A DNA stretch of 64,000 nt from Alteromonas sp. LOR (lineage in GTDB: Bacteria; Pseudomonadota; Gammaproteobacteria; Enterobacterales; Alteromonadaceae), in NCBI RefSeq assembly GCF_000753865.1, contig NZ_JQFW01000056.1:248001-312000 (forward strand). Reading direction: 5' to 3'. The position numbers were made by a program, and so were the translations under genes. Positions 35,076 to 44,715 of the stretch are shown here, piece after piece (position 1 is the stretch's first letter; each line of letters starts with the position of its first letter). The notes under the pieces were generated by a model. It was not told where the DNA came from and ran no database searches. It saw only the letters and a program-made list of their open reading frames with translations.

Positions 35076-36474
35076 ATCGGTATGGATTGTCGATGATGAC
35101 AGTTCTATTCGTTGGGTGCTGCAAAAAGCCTTACAGGCAGCTGATATTAGCTGCTTAAGTTTTGAAAACCCTGAAGACTTGCTGCGTCAAATCCAAAGCG
35201 GTCAAGCCCCTGAAGTGATTATATCGGATATACGTATGCCGCAGATGGATGGCATGACGTTATTAAATGAAGTACATAGCTCTCATCCGTTGCTTCCGGT
35301 TATTATTATGACTGCGCATTCAGATTTAGACAGCGCGGTGAACGCTTACCAAAAAGGTGCGTTTGAGTATTTACCCAAACCCTTCGATATAGATGAAGCG
35401 GTAACACTAACCCAGCGTGCATTAGACCATTCCAGAGAGCAGTCTTCAGCCACTAAGGTACAGCCTGATGAAGTGGTCACTGAAATCATTGGTGAAGCCC
35501 CGGCAATGCAGGAAGTCTTTCGCGCTATTGGCCGACTTTCGCGCTCATCAATCAGTGTGCTCATTAACGGACAATCTGGAACAGGTAAGGAACTTGTTGC
35601 TCACGCCCTTCACAGACACAGTCCACGCTCAAGCAAGCCGTTTATTGCATTAAACATGGCAGCCATTCCCGCTGACCTCGTAGAGTCTGAATTATTCGGG
35701 CACGAAAAAGGGGCATTTACCGGTGCACAAGCAGCTCGCCAAGGAAGATTTGAACAGGCCGATGGTGGAACTCTGTTTCTCGATGAAATTGGCGACATGC
35801 CGTTAGACGTGCAAACCCGGCTTTTAAGGGTACTAGCTGATGGCCAGTTTTACCGCGTTGGTGGTCATCAATCGGTGAGCGTTGATGTGCGAATTATTGC
35901 AGCAACCCATCAAAATTTAGAAATTAGGGTTGCTGAAGGTAAGTTTCGCGAAGATTTATTCCATCGTCTCAACGTAATTCGTGTGCACCTGCCCTCACTT
36001 TCTGAGCGCCGTGAAGATATTCCGCTGCTGACTCGTCACTTTTTGCGTCGCGCAGCAAAAGAGCTCGATGTTGACGCCAAAAGCATTAGCAAAAACGCTG
36101 AGCGAGTTATGTCGCAATTACCATGGCCCGGTAACGTTAGGCAATTAGAGAACGTATGTCGCTGGCTTACCGTAATGGCTAGCGGGCAGGAAGTCATACC
36201 GAGCGATTTGCCCCCTGAAATCCACAGCGATGGTAGTGTCGAAACCGCTACCGCAACCGTGGGCGACTGGCCCGAGCTTCTTGCTAATTGGACAGACAAA
36301 CAGCTAAGAGATGGCCGCAATGACATATTAAACGATGCCATGCTGATATTTGAAAAAGTGATGCTGGAACGTGCGCTTCAGCACACCCACGGTCACAAAC
36401 AAGAGGCGGCCAAGCGATTGGGATGGGGACGCAATACGCTTACTCGTAAATTAAAAGAGCTTGGGATTAACTAG
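35065..36474 (+). CDS. glnG: Nitrogen regulation response regulator NtrC
   Basis: A 469-residue sigma-54 activator. The receiver has phospho-Asp in VIISDIRMPQMDG. The AAA+ domain has Walker A GQSGTGKE and the GAFTGA loop that contacts sigma-54 (ESELFGHEKGAFTGA). The C-terminal Fis-type helix-turn-helix is at QEAAKRLGWGRNTLTRKLKE. It drives glnA and other nitrogen genes under limitation. The start overlaps ntrB (ATG within its last codons), so the two are translationally coupled. Confidence 0.97.
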   Translation: MTNESVWIVDDDSSIRWVLQKALQAADISCLSFENPEDLLRQIQSGQAPEVIISDIRMPQMDGMTLLNEVHSSHPLLPVIIMTAHSDLDSAVNAYQKGAFEYLPKPFDIDEAVTLTQRALDHSREQSSATKVQPDEVVTEIIGEAPAMQEVFRAIGRLSRSSISVLINGQSGTGKELVAHALHRHSPRSSKPFIALNMAAIPADLVESELFGHEKGAFTGAQAARQGRFEQADGGTLFLDEIGDMPLDVQTRLLRVLADGQFYRVGGHQSVSVDVRIIAATHQNLEIRVAEGKFREDLFHRLNVIRVHLPSLSERREDIPLLTRHFLRRAAKELDVDAKSISKNAERVMSQLPWPGNVRQLENVCRWLTVMASGQEVIPSDLPPEIHSDGSVETATATVGDWPELLANWTDKQLRDGRNDILNDAMLIFEKVMLERALQHTHGHKQEAAKRLGWGRNTLTRKLKELGIN

Positions 36475-36517
36475 GGCGCATTGCTCAAACGTCTTCTTAA
36501 ATTCTACTCAAGAGTAA

Positions 36518-36541
36518 CAAAAGGGCTTAATGCCCTTTTGT
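36518..36541. terminator. Shared terminator of ntrC and the HPt-HD-GYP gene
   Basis: CAAAAGGGC / GCCCTTTTG with a 5-nt loop lies between two convergent genes. The stop codon of the minus-strand gene (36527-36529) falls in the loop. Confidence 0.8.
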
Positions 36542-37669
36542 TAATAAGCCCGTCATGCCCTGATTAAATAAGCGTACCCACTTCATACTGAACTGGCCTT
36601 TCGCTTGTTTGTTGATATGAATAACCGCGTCTTTTTTCGACATTACTTTGTCTTCACTGTGCGCTCTGGCATGCGTTAGAGCATCATACGTATCAATAAT
36701 TGCCAACAGTTTTGCGCCTTCACAGATATCGTCTTCTTTTAAGCCCAGAGGGTATCCTGAACCATCGGTACGCTCATGGTGCTGCATAACAATCTTTCTC
36801 GCTAAATCCCATTCGTCTAAATGCTCCAGCAACCGGGCACTTTTATAAACGTGAGAACGCATCAAATTAAATTCATTTTCACTCAAGGTATCGCCCTTGG
36901 TGAGCAACTTCATAGGCATAAATGCCATGCCAAAGTCGTGAACATAGCTGGCCACCGCGAGCTGGTCTTCATCAATGATATTATCAGCAACGTCGTTGAT
37001 ATACATGGCCAGTTTAGCGATGCGATCGCCCTTACCCGCCCAGAAGTTTGAACGGCGCTCTACCGTTTGCATTAGCTCTCTAAAAAACAAGACATCTTGC
37101 TTCTTTTCACTGCTGATGTCTTTTGGAATACCCGTGGATGCCAGTACTGGGGCTTTTGCTTGGCCTGCGGTAGTCGCAGTGCTGTCATTTTTTGCTACAT
37201 CGAGAGCCGGATTTAACAGTAATACTGCGTCGGTAAGCAGGCGCTCGTGTTCAGTTGAGTTTTCAGGTGAAACTCGACTTATCGCAAGCACTAGCTGCTC
37301 GTGAAGCGTGTTGTCATAGTCAGCTTTACCCCGCTGCATCACTTCTTCAACAAACGCTTTCACCCTGTCCATGGTTAACAGAACAAGGTCGCTCATGGTG
37401 CTGGTGTAATCAACCTGGCCTTTGCGAAGAAAGTCGAGTAAGTCTTCTACGTGCTGCAGAAGTGGGATCATAGGAGAAAAGTTAACTAGCCCTAAGTCGC
37501 CCTTAATAGTGTGGATTGAGCGAAACAGAGCCCGTTGCAATTCGTTGTCTGCTGGGCGTAGCTCAAGTTCGATTAACGTTTGCTCACTTGACTCATAGAG
37601 TTCGTTAATTTCTTCCATGAGATCTGCAAGAATATCTTCTTCTAGTTCGTCAGGGGTAAATGTCAACAT
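36527..37669 (-). CDS. HPt-HD-GYP fusion protein (predicted c-di-GMP phosphodiesterase)
   Basis: A 380-residue protein. The N-terminal histidine phosphotransfer domain has the phospho-His at H53 (FRSIHTIKGDLG). A linker follows, then an HD-GYP domain with YVHDFG (the HD pair), HHERTDGSGYPLG (the GYP motif) and LLAIIDTYDALTHAR. HD-GYP enzymes degrade c-di-GMP. Joining an HPt directly to HD-GYP suggests the activity is set by phosphotransfer from a hybrid kinase. ATG 37669 was preferred over an upstream TTG. It has no partner kinase adjacent on its strand. Confidence 0.88.
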   Translation of the reverse strand: MLTFTPDELEEDILADLMEEINELYESSEQTLIELELRPADNELQRALFRSIHTIKGDLGLVNFSPMIPLLQHVEDLLDFLRKGQVDYTSTMSDLVLLTMDRVKAFVEEVMQRGKADYDNTLHEQLVLAISRVSPENSTEHERLLTDAVLLLNPALDVAKNDSTATTAGQAKAPVLASTGIPKDISSEKKQDVLFFRELMQTVERRSNFWAGKGDRIAKLAMYINDVADNIIDEDQLAVASYVHDFGMAFMPMKLLTKGDTLSENEFNLMRSHVYKSARLLEHLDEWDLARKIVMQHHERTDGSGYPLGLKEDDICEGAKLLAIIDTYDALTHARAHSEDKVMSKKDAVIHINKQAKGQFSMKWVRLFNQGMTGLLTKGH

Positions 37670-38021
37670 ACTTATTGGTACCAACTACGGTTAGGCTGCA
37701 CGTTCTTCTCTATTGTAATGGGCTATCGATAAAAATGCTTCATACTAAAGGTGATAAAACATCGTTTTTACGCAATTCGCTTAGGCCGTGTTTACTTTTG
37801 CTGACGGCATGATTTTGAATTTACGCGGTTTGCCACCTTGATTGATTTAAAAACACATTGAAATACACCCATGTTGAGCTAAACCTGTGTAACGCACAAA
37901 GTCACAAGGCGCCGCCGTTAAGTGTAGACTAGATTAGAAACTTCACTATAAAAACTCATCGGACAAGTGTACGCTGAAATTTCTTCTATACTGCGCGCAC
38001 AATTATTCGCTAGGAGTTGTT
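37670..38021. other. Divergent intergenic region HPt-HD-GYP / plsC
   Basis: About 350 bp, A/T-rich, with no ORF of note. A TATACT hexamer at 37987-37992 could be the -10 box of plsC, but no good -35 is correctly spaced. Confidence 0.4.
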
Positions 38022-38747
38022 TTGATAGCATTGTTCCGTATTCCCATTCTTCTTATCGCATTCTTGGTTATTAACCTAGTACTGCTATTCGTTTGTATTT
38101 TACGCCCGTTTCACAAAGATAACGTTCAGGCCGCTGGAGCACTGTATTCTCAAATGGCCAAGGTTGTGGGCTTAACAATTATTATTAAACGAGACCCAGC
38201 GGTGAAACTGAATGAGCCCTATGTGTTTATCGCGAATCATCAAAATAGTTTCGACATAATGACCATTTGTAAAGCCGCACTCCCCGGGGTTGTTACCATT
38301 GGCAAGAAAAGCCTCAAGTGGATCCCCATATTCGGTCAAATATACTGGCTATCAGGCAACATCATGATAGACCGCAAAAATTCTGGCGCAGCCAGAAACA
38401 CCCTCGATATCGCTGCAAACCGTATTGCCAAAAAGAAAACCTCAGTGTGGCTTTTTCCAGAGGGCACCCGCAGTAATGGACGAGGAATTTTGCCATTCAA
38501 ACAAGGCGCGTTTCGTTTGGCAAAAACCACCAATGAGCCAGTGGTGATGGTGACGGCGAGTAACCTACACAAGAAGGTTCGCTGGAATAAGTGGAACAAC
38601 GGTATTGTTCTTATCGACATTAGCGCTCCCCAGCCTTTAACAGAAGAGCACTCTATTAAAGAGTGGATGGGAATATTTAACGAGCAAATGAAAGAAAAGT
38701 TCGAACAGTTGAATGAGCAGGTCGATGATTTAGAGAAAAGCAGGTAA
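38022..38747 (+). CDS. plsC: 1-acyl-sn-glycerol-3-phosphate acyltransferase
   Basis: A 241-residue inner-membrane enzyme that converts lysophosphatidate to phosphatidate in phospholipid synthesis. An N-terminal TM helix covers about residues 1-25. The HX4D catalytic motif is in NHQNSFD, with the acyl-acceptor site FPEGTRSNGRG. GKKSLKWIPIFGQIYWLSGN is nearly as in E. coli PlsC, and the length matches. The start codon is TTG at 38022, with AGGAG correctly spaced. rraB follows 39 bp after. Confidence 0.95.
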   Translation: MIALFRIPILLIAFLVINLVLLFVCILRPFHKDNVQAAGALYSQMAKVVGLTIIIKRDPAVKLNEPYVFIANHQNSFDIMTICKAALPGVVTIGKKSLKWIPIFGQIYWLSGNIMIDRKNSGAARNTLDIAANRIAKKKTSVWLFPEGTRSNGRGILPFKQGAFRLAKTTNEPVVMVTASNLHKKVRWNKWNNGIVLIDISAPQPLTEEHSIKEWMGIFNEQMKEKFEQLNEQVDDLEKSR

Positions 38748-38786
38748 ACTTGCAGCCAATTTCAACGCATAGGTTAGGCCGAAAAA

Positions 38787-39197
38787 ATGAATCAATTTGA
38801 CGAAAGAGAAGAGTGGTATGAATTCAATCAAGAAACGATTGATGCACTGCTAGAAGATGGCAGCCAAGCCGATGCCGATTACGCCATTGAACATCATTTT
38901 GCGAGTACCGACTTCGATGTGCTAGAAAAAGCAGCAGTAGATGCTTTCAAAGCAGGCTTTGAGGTTTCTGATGCCGAAGAATTAGTGCTAGACGATGGTG
39001 AGGAAGTATTTTGCTTCGACGCCGTCGTGGAACGTAAACTCGATATCAGCGTGCTTAACGAAGACATTGATAAGCTATTAAAGATAGCCGACAAGCACGA
39101 TGTTACCTACGACGGTTGGGGCACCTATTTTGAGCCTCGCGAAGATGGCGTAATGGACGGTGAAGGTGAAGACGAACACCACCACTTAAATGACTAG
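38787..39197 (+). CDS. rraB: Ribonuclease E inhibitor RraB
   Basis: A 136-residue acidic protein that binds RNase E and modulates RNA decay in E. coli. Family signatures are DALLEDGSQADADYAIEHH, EKAAVDAFKAGFEVSDAEEL and VTYDGWGTYFE. The tail is strongly acidic and ends in a His-rich stretch. It lies after plsC and is probably co-transcribed with it. Confidence 0.93.
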   Translation: MNQFDEREEWYEFNQETIDALLEDGSQADADYAIEHHFASTDFDVLEKAAVDAFKAGFEVSDAEELVLDDGEEVFCFDAVVERKLDISVLNEDIDKLLKIADKHDVTYDGWGTYFEPREDGVMDGEGEDEHHHLND

Positions 39198-39353
39198 CAC
39201 GCACTCTATTTACCCACGGTAACTCGCTAGCGTTTATAGGTAGAGAAAGCGCTAGCTAACCGTAAAACTTTCTATTAAGTTTTGCTTCAGCTTTGGTTCA
39301 TCTTTTTCCGTCAACAATGACAGTGTCATTATTGATTGGAAAAGGATGTACAC

Positions 39354-40385
39354 ATGAAATTATTATCTGTTGTCACCGCACCACCCAAAGCTGCTTCTTA
39401 TAGAAGTAACCCATGCAGCAACAGCTCTTATAGCAGCGCCATTAATAGTAAAAGCAAGCTAGGCGTTAGCGCTCCCCTTTTAAAAGTATTATCAGCACTT
39501 ACATTTTTAGCACTGCCTGTGGCATACGTACATGCAGCAAATACTGCGGAAAATACTGAAGAAAGCACCTCTGCTAAAAAAACGGTAACGTCTAAAGAGT
39601 ACCGCTACAACCAGCCTTATATTGGGGCAGAGCAAGCAGCCGTAAACGACAAAAGTGATCAAGTAAGCGAGCAAGAAAGCGCTAAAGAGGCGCCTCCTGC
39701 CCCAAGCCAAGCTAACGCTGAAGCGTTGCCAACTCAGCCTGGCAATTATGAGAGCGACGCTGAAGCTAACGCCGTCTCTACACTGAGTATTTCAAACACC
39801 TCACCCATTGGCTCAAAACAAGCTGCCCGTGTTGAGCAGCATGCAAACACAACAAAATCATCAAGTGATATTGTCATTAGCAGTGTGAACGAGTTTTGGA
39901 TTTACGATAGCTGGTTAAGCCTGCAGCATGATTTAGATTACGACGGCTACTTCTCTACGTTTTCGGTGGAATTTGATGCCGACACAATTTTTGTCGATGC
40001 GCCTGTCTATGCAGTACTCTATTTAGGTCAAAACGGCGTTTATGACGCAATCCATGTGTCATCAGAATTTTTTATTTATGGCGAAGACTCAAGCGACAGC
40101 TTTGTTATAGAAAGTACCTTAGTATCGGGATTTCAATCTTACGATTACGATATTCTACTGGAATTATACGATGCCCAAACTGAGCAGCTTGTGGCGTTTT
40201 CTGACGGCTACGACAACGCTGAGTTTGCTTTTGTACCACTAGAAAGTGAAACGAACGAGTATATTGTAGAAGACACAGTCGTCATTGTTGAAGAACACGG
40301 TGGCTCGATGTCGTGGATCGCGCTTTGTTTTATTATTAGCGCAGCAGGGCTGAGAATTTTTAAAGCCGGTGCATTGCGAAAATGA
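39354..40385 (+). CDS. Choice-of-anchor H family protein with GlyGly-CTERM-like tail
   Basis: A 343-residue predicted surface protein. A long polar N-terminal region (about 30 residues) precedes a hydrophobic export segment (LLKVLSALTFLALPVAYVHA). A low-complexity region (Glu, Ala, Ser) then leads to the conserved domain FWIYDSWLSLQHDLDYDGYF. The end is HGGSMSW followed by a TM helix and basic residues, which resembles the GlyGly-CTERM sorting signal handled by rhombosortase. ATG 39354 follows AGGA at good spacing. The 30-residue extension before the signal sequence is odd and may mean the true start is further in. Confidence 0.82.
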   Translation: MKLLSVVTAPPKAASYRSNPCSNSSYSSAINSKSKLGVSAPLLKVLSALTFLALPVAYVHAANTAENTEESTSAKKTVTSKEYRYNQPYIGAEQAAVNDKSDQVSEQESAKEAPPAPSQANAEALPTQPGNYESDAEANAVSTLSISNTSPIGSKQAARVEQHANTTKSSSDIVISSVNEFWIYDSWLSLQHDLDYDGYFSTFSVEFDADTIFVDAPVYAVLYLGQNGVYDAIHVSSEFFIYGEDSSDSFVIESTLVSGFQSYDYDILLELYDAQTEQLVAFSDGYDNAEFAFVPLESETNEYIVEDTVVIVEEHGGSMSWIALCFIISAAGLRIFKAGALRK

Positions 40386-40487
40386 CTTGAACACAAGGAC
40401 ATGCCCTAGTTTCAAAACCTGTTGGTAAGTTTACGAAATCAGTGCCACACTACAAAAAGTTAATGCTTTGAAAGTGATAGTAGGGAC

Positions 40488-41771
40488 ATGACGCAGAAGA
40501 AAAGTAAAAGTACACCATCTGTCTTCACTCGCCGCAGCGTGATCAAAGGAAGCCTCGCGCTTGGCATTACTGCCGGAGTTACTCCATTTGCCATTGGTAA
40601 GCCTAAACCCACGCTAAAGGTAATGGGAACCCACGTAACGCTTCAGGAGGCCATAAGACAGCAGGCAATGGAAGATTTGGGTATCAATATTCAGTTTGAG
40701 CCCGGCGGCAGTGCAACCGTACTGCAAAAAGCATCGATGGACCCTACTTCTTTCGATTTGTACGAGCAATGGTCTAATAGTATAGGCGTACTGTGGCGCG
40801 CAGGTGCTATTCAGCCTATTGAGAAAAAGCGCATCGGGTATTGGGAAGAAATTAACGATCTGTCTAAAACAGGCAAACTCACCGCGAATGCGCGAATGGG
40901 AGCAGGAGATGCCCCTCATAAAATTTTAAATATTCAAAATGATGGTACTTTGAGTGCTAACTCTACTGATGAAGTGAGCTTTCTTCCCTACGTACACAAC
41001 GTCGATTCTTTTGGTTACGATAGAAGACGTTTACCTAAAGATATGCAGGGCGAAGCTGAAAGCTGGGGATGGCTGCTAGATAGCCGTTACTCGGGAAGCG
41101 TTGCTATTGTTAACGACCCCACTATTGGACTTTTCGACTTAGCATTAGCCGCCCAAGCTAAAGGCTTTGTAACATTCAACGATGTGGGCGCCATGACCGA
41201 GCAAGAACTTGATAACTTGTTCAGCGTGCTAATTGAGCTGATGCAGCTTAACCATTTTAACGGTTTTTGGACTTCCGTGCCGGAATCGGTGCAGTTTATG
41301 AAAAGTGGCAGAGTGGCCATTGAAAGTATGTTTTCGCCTGCGGTTTCAGCACTCAATGGGCAAGATATACCAGTGACATTTGCTGCGCCTAAAGAAGGGT
41401 ATCGCGGATGGCATGGCGTGATGTGCCTCTCCTCTTCCTCCACGGGGCGTAGTAAAGACGTAGCCTATGAATATATGAACTGGTGGTTGTCGGGCTGGCC
41501 TGGCGCATTTATCGCCAGACAGGGGTACTATATCTCTAATCCTCAGCGTTCAGCAAAATACCTATCTCGTGCTGAGTGGGATTATTGGTATGAAGGTAAA
41601 CCCGCATCCTCTAACCTCACCGGGACAGACGGTAAAATAAGTGTTTTAAAAGGAGCCCAACGAACCGGTGGCAGTTACGAAAACCGCTTTAGTAATGTGG
41701 CAGTTTGGAATACAGTAATGCCAACCTATGAATATAGCCTACAAAAGTGGTACGAATTTATTACCTCTTAG
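40488..41771 (+). CDS. Tat-exported PotD-like extracellular solute-binding protein
   Basis: A 427-residue periplasmic binding protein. The Tat signal TRRSVIKGSLALGITAG carries the twin arginines (residues 15-16) and a hydrophobic core. The mature part resembles polyamine-type (PotD/PotF) class II binding proteins. No permease or ATPase gene is adjacent. Instead a hybrid histidine kinase begins 31 bp downstream on the same strand. This suggests it is a sensory ligand-binding partner of that kinase, not part of an ABC importer. The ligand is unknown. Confidence 0.8.
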   Translation: MTQKKSKSTPSVFTRRSVIKGSLALGITAGVTPFAIGKPKPTLKVMGTHVTLQEAIRQQAMEDLGINIQFEPGGSATVLQKASMDPTSFDLYEQWSNSIGVLWRAGAIQPIEKKRIGYWEEINDLSKTGKLTANARMGAGDAPHKILNIQNDGTLSANSTDEVSFLPYVHNVDSFGYDRRRLPKDMQGEAESWGWLLDSRYSGSVAIVNDPTIGLFDLALAAQAKGFVTFNDVGAMTEQELDNLFSVLIELMQLNHFNGFWTSVPESVQFMKSGRVAIESMFSPAVSALNGQDIPVTFAAPKEGYRGWHGVMCLSSSSTGRSKDVAYEYMNWWLSGWPGAFIARQGYYISNPQRSAKYLSRAEWDYWYEGKPASSNLTGTDGKISVLKGAQRTGGSYENRFSNVAVWNTVMPTYEYSLQKWYEFITS

Positions 41772-41802
41772 TCGATAAACAAAAATAAGGCTTTCGCGCT
41801 AC

Positions 41803-44517
41803 ATGCTATCCTCAATACGAACTCAGCTTGTTATCGTTCTTGCTGCACTTATTGCATTGATACTTGTTCAAAGTTATATCGCCCATGAGAACCAAGTAGT
41901 ATTAAATCGGGGGGTAGACTCTGCCAGCGCTGCAATTACTGCGGTAGGCACTGTAAAAGAACTAGAACGTGATGTAGTCGACCTACAGCGAAACGTGCTG
42001 ATTTTTAAAGAAAATGCTAGCTCATCAGCCATTACCCGTTTCACCCGTTTAATGGCTTCGATAGATGTAAAGCTCGACACGCTGGCGCAATCAAACATCG
42101 TGTATTCAGAATCCGATGAGAATCATGTACTTACTCGAATGCATGAGCATCTCGATGCGTACAAGGATAACTTTTCTCAAGTTGTTGATGCTCGAGCAAA
42201 GCGCGATAACTTAGTCTCTGAGGGCACCCTTGCCAACATTATTGCCTTACAAAACCTCACAACTCGGCTTGTAGAGCAAGGCGAAATAAGCGTTACTACT
42301 TTTAACGAGATTAAAAGCCAGCTCATTCTTGCCGAAAACGCCACACTTAAGTATCTGCAAAAACCAGATATCATTTTTGTTAACGCCTTTAACCAGGCAC
42401 TGCGCCCGTTTGACTCAATTGTGAATAGAGAGAGTGATATCTCAGCTGAGCGTATTACTGCAAGAGTGGATAGACTTAAAGCCGACTTTTTAACCCTGAC
42501 TCAAATTACTCAAGGAAATTTGTTTTTAGTTAATGTGGTGATGGCTGGCTCGGCGAGAGAGTTTCTGTACTTAAGCGGCGAGTTAGCAAATAACGTATCG
42601 GCACAGTCTGATGCTATCACTATGCGAACTTATGAACTTGCAGCAAGAACCCAGAAAAACGGTGAGCTATTTTCGTTAGTTTCAATTTTATTAGCCCTTG
42701 TCGCCGCCATTTTTACCATGGTAAGAATACTTGGGCCTATTCAGTCTATTACCCGTGTTTTTAATAAGCTCTCTCAAGATGTGCAGATTGAAAATATTCC
42801 CGGTAGCAAACGCACTGATGAAATCGGCAAACTGTCAAGAGCCGCTATGGTGTTTAGCGATAAGAACAGGCAAACCCAAAAGCTTCTAGAAGATGCACAA
42901 AATTTAAACGTTGAACAAGAGCGTCTTAATCACGAACTGAGAATATCAAAGCTTAAAGCGGAACAGGCCACCGCATCAAAAAGCATCTTTTTAGCTAACA
43001 TGAGCCATGAAATCCGTACTCCTATGAATGGCATTATTGGCTTAATAGAACTTGCTCAAAAGCAAACACTCAGCAACACGGTAAGAGACTACCTTGATAA
43101 AGCCGCTTATTCCGGTCAAATTTTACTAAGCGTGATTAACGATATTTTAGACTTTTCAAAAATTGAAGCGGGCGAATTAAAAATTGAAGAAGTGAATTTC
43201 TCCCTTCATTCACTGTTTGATAACTTAATTGCCGTAATAGCGCTTAGAGCGAAAGAGAAAAACCTTTCAGTTCGCTTTTCAGTCAATCCGTCTCTGTATT
43301 CACAAATTGTTGGCGACCCTTTACGCATTGCTCAAATCATCATGAATATAGGTAATAATGCGGTTAAATTCACCGAGCAAGGGCGCATTGAAATAGATTT
43401 TGACGGTGCTTTGAGTGATTCTGGTGACGTATTCAATCTGACTATGCGGGTGTCTGATACTGGCATAGGTATGAGCCAAGCCCAGCTCGGCAGAATATTT
43501 AAACCCTTTACGCAAGCAGACGGCTCAACAAATAGAACCTATGGCGGGACGGGCTTAGGCTTAGCCATTGTGAGCCAACTTGTGGAACTCATGCACGGCG
43601 AACTCCACGCCACATCAGCCTTAGGTAAAGGCAGCGAATTTGTTATCACCCTTCCACTTAAAGTGATTAATCAGCAAAAAGGCGTGTTGCATCAAACCCC
43701 AGCGTTACCTGATGACAGTCTATATGTGACTGACTGTGCACTGCTGCCTCAAGCTTATATTCAACATATTCAGCTTTCGTCACAGTCAATTGTGACTATT
43801 GAGCAAGGGAAAGATAGGGCTGACCTAGCTGCGCACATCCTTATTGATGTCCCCGACTTTGCTACCTTCAGGCAAAATTTAAGCTGGTTTAAAACGCTGG
43901 TTGAAGAAGGTAAATCTGTGGGTCTAGTGATGGAAAGTGCGGGTAGTGCGCTGCAAGCAAAATATGCCTCCCTTTGGGACAATCCGCTTATTATGCATCC
44001 GTTTACACCGGTTCAATTTGAGCGGTTTATTAAGCAGGTGATAACAAAAGACACATCTGAGAAATCTCAGGTCGTCAAAGACAAAGAGAATGAAGAGAAA
44101 AACGTATTCTTTGAAGGGCATGTTCTTCTTGTAGAGGATAACAATATCAATCAACTTGTGACGGGTGAAATGCTGACCAATGTAGGGCTAACCTTTGATG
44201 TGGCTGAAGATGGTAAACAAGCCCTTCGCAAGATTGAAAACTCTTCGGAATACGACCTTATTCTAATGGATGTTCAAATGCCGGTTATGGACGGTTACGA
44301 GGCGACCAAAGCACTTAGGGCAAAAGGCTTTACCGACATTGTCATCATTGGCCTCTCTGCTAATGCGATGAAAGAAGATAAACAAAATGCCATTGATGCA
44401 GGAATGAATGACTATCTGACTAAGCCTATCAAACAAAAGGCGCTAACCGTGAAACTTGCGCAATTCCTAACGGATAGAGCTCACGACGGGAATAGCAAAA
44501 ACGACTATCTCATTTAA
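41803..44517 (+). CDS. Hybrid sensor histidine kinase
   Basis: A 904-residue membrane kinase. TM1 covers about residues 6-26, then a long helical periplasmic domain (about 27-290), TM2 at about 290-310, a HAMP-like linker and a coiled coil (355-395). HisKA has H402 (ANMSHEIRTPMNG) and HATPase has NIGNNAVKFTEQG, DTGIGM and GGTGLGLAIV. A degenerate receiver-like stretch (about 640-765) follows, then a good REC domain with LILMDVQMPVMDGYEA. No C-terminal HPt is present, so a separate HPt protein must take the phosphate. The HPt-HD-GYP protein 5 kb away is a candidate. It lies right after the binding-protein gene. Confidence 0.92.
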   Translation: MLSSIRTQLVIVLAALIALILVQSYIAHENQVVLNRGVDSASAAITAVGTVKELERDVVDLQRNVLIFKENASSSAITRFTRLMASIDVKLDTLAQSNIVYSESDENHVLTRMHEHLDAYKDNFSQVVDARAKRDNLVSEGTLANIIALQNLTTRLVEQGEISVTTFNEIKSQLILAENATLKYLQKPDIIFVNAFNQALRPFDSIVNRESDISAERITARVDRLKADFLTLTQITQGNLFLVNVVMAGSAREFLYLSGELANNVSAQSDAITMRTYELAARTQKNGELFSLVSILLALVAAIFTMVRILGPIQSITRVFNKLSQDVQIENIPGSKRTDEIGKLSRAAMVFSDKNRQTQKLLEDAQNLNVEQERLNHELRISKLKAEQATASKSIFLANMSHEIRTPMNGIIGLIELAQKQTLSNTVRDYLDKAAYSGQILLSVINDILDFSKIEAGELKIEEVNFSLHSLFDNLIAVIALRAKEKNLSVRFSVNPSLYSQIVGDPLRIAQIIMNIGNNAVKFTEQGRIEIDFDGALSDSGDVFNLTMRVSDTGIGMSQAQLGRIFKPFTQADGSTNRTYGGTGLGLAIVSQLVELMHGELHATSALGKGSEFVITLPLKVINQQKGVLHQTPALPDDSLYVTDCALLPQAYIQHIQLSSQSIVTIEQGKDRADLAAHILIDVPDFATFRQNLSWFKTLVEEGKSVGLVMESAGSALQAKYASLWDNPLIMHPFTPVQFERFIKQVITKDTSEKSQVVKDKENEEKNVFFEGHVLLVEDNNINQLVTGEMLTNVGLTFDVAEDGKQALRKIENSSEYDLILMDVQMPVMDGYEATKALRAKGFTDIVIIGLSANAMKEDKQNAIDAGMNDYLTKPIKQKALTVKLAQFLTDRAHDGNSKNDYLI

Positions 44518-44529
44518 GCTTTTATATAT

Positions 44530-44578
44530 AAAAACGGGGTCGACTGTATACGTATAGCGTACAGTGACCCCGTTTTTT
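44530..44578. terminator. Terminator between the hybrid kinase and valS
   Basis: AAAACGGGGTC..ACTGTA / TACAGT..GACCCCGTTTT stem, long and nearly perfect, with flanking A and T runs. It serves the two convergent genes. Confidence 0.88.
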
Positions 44579-44715
44579 ATGGCTTATTTAGCATACTGAC
44601 GAACACGAGTACTGAGCCTTCAAGGCAAAGGTAAACGTCGTATAGGCATTAAAAAGGCTTAGCTTTAACAAACGTCGTTTAACTAACCTGAATATTCGTT
44701 AGCTGAATCATTCAC

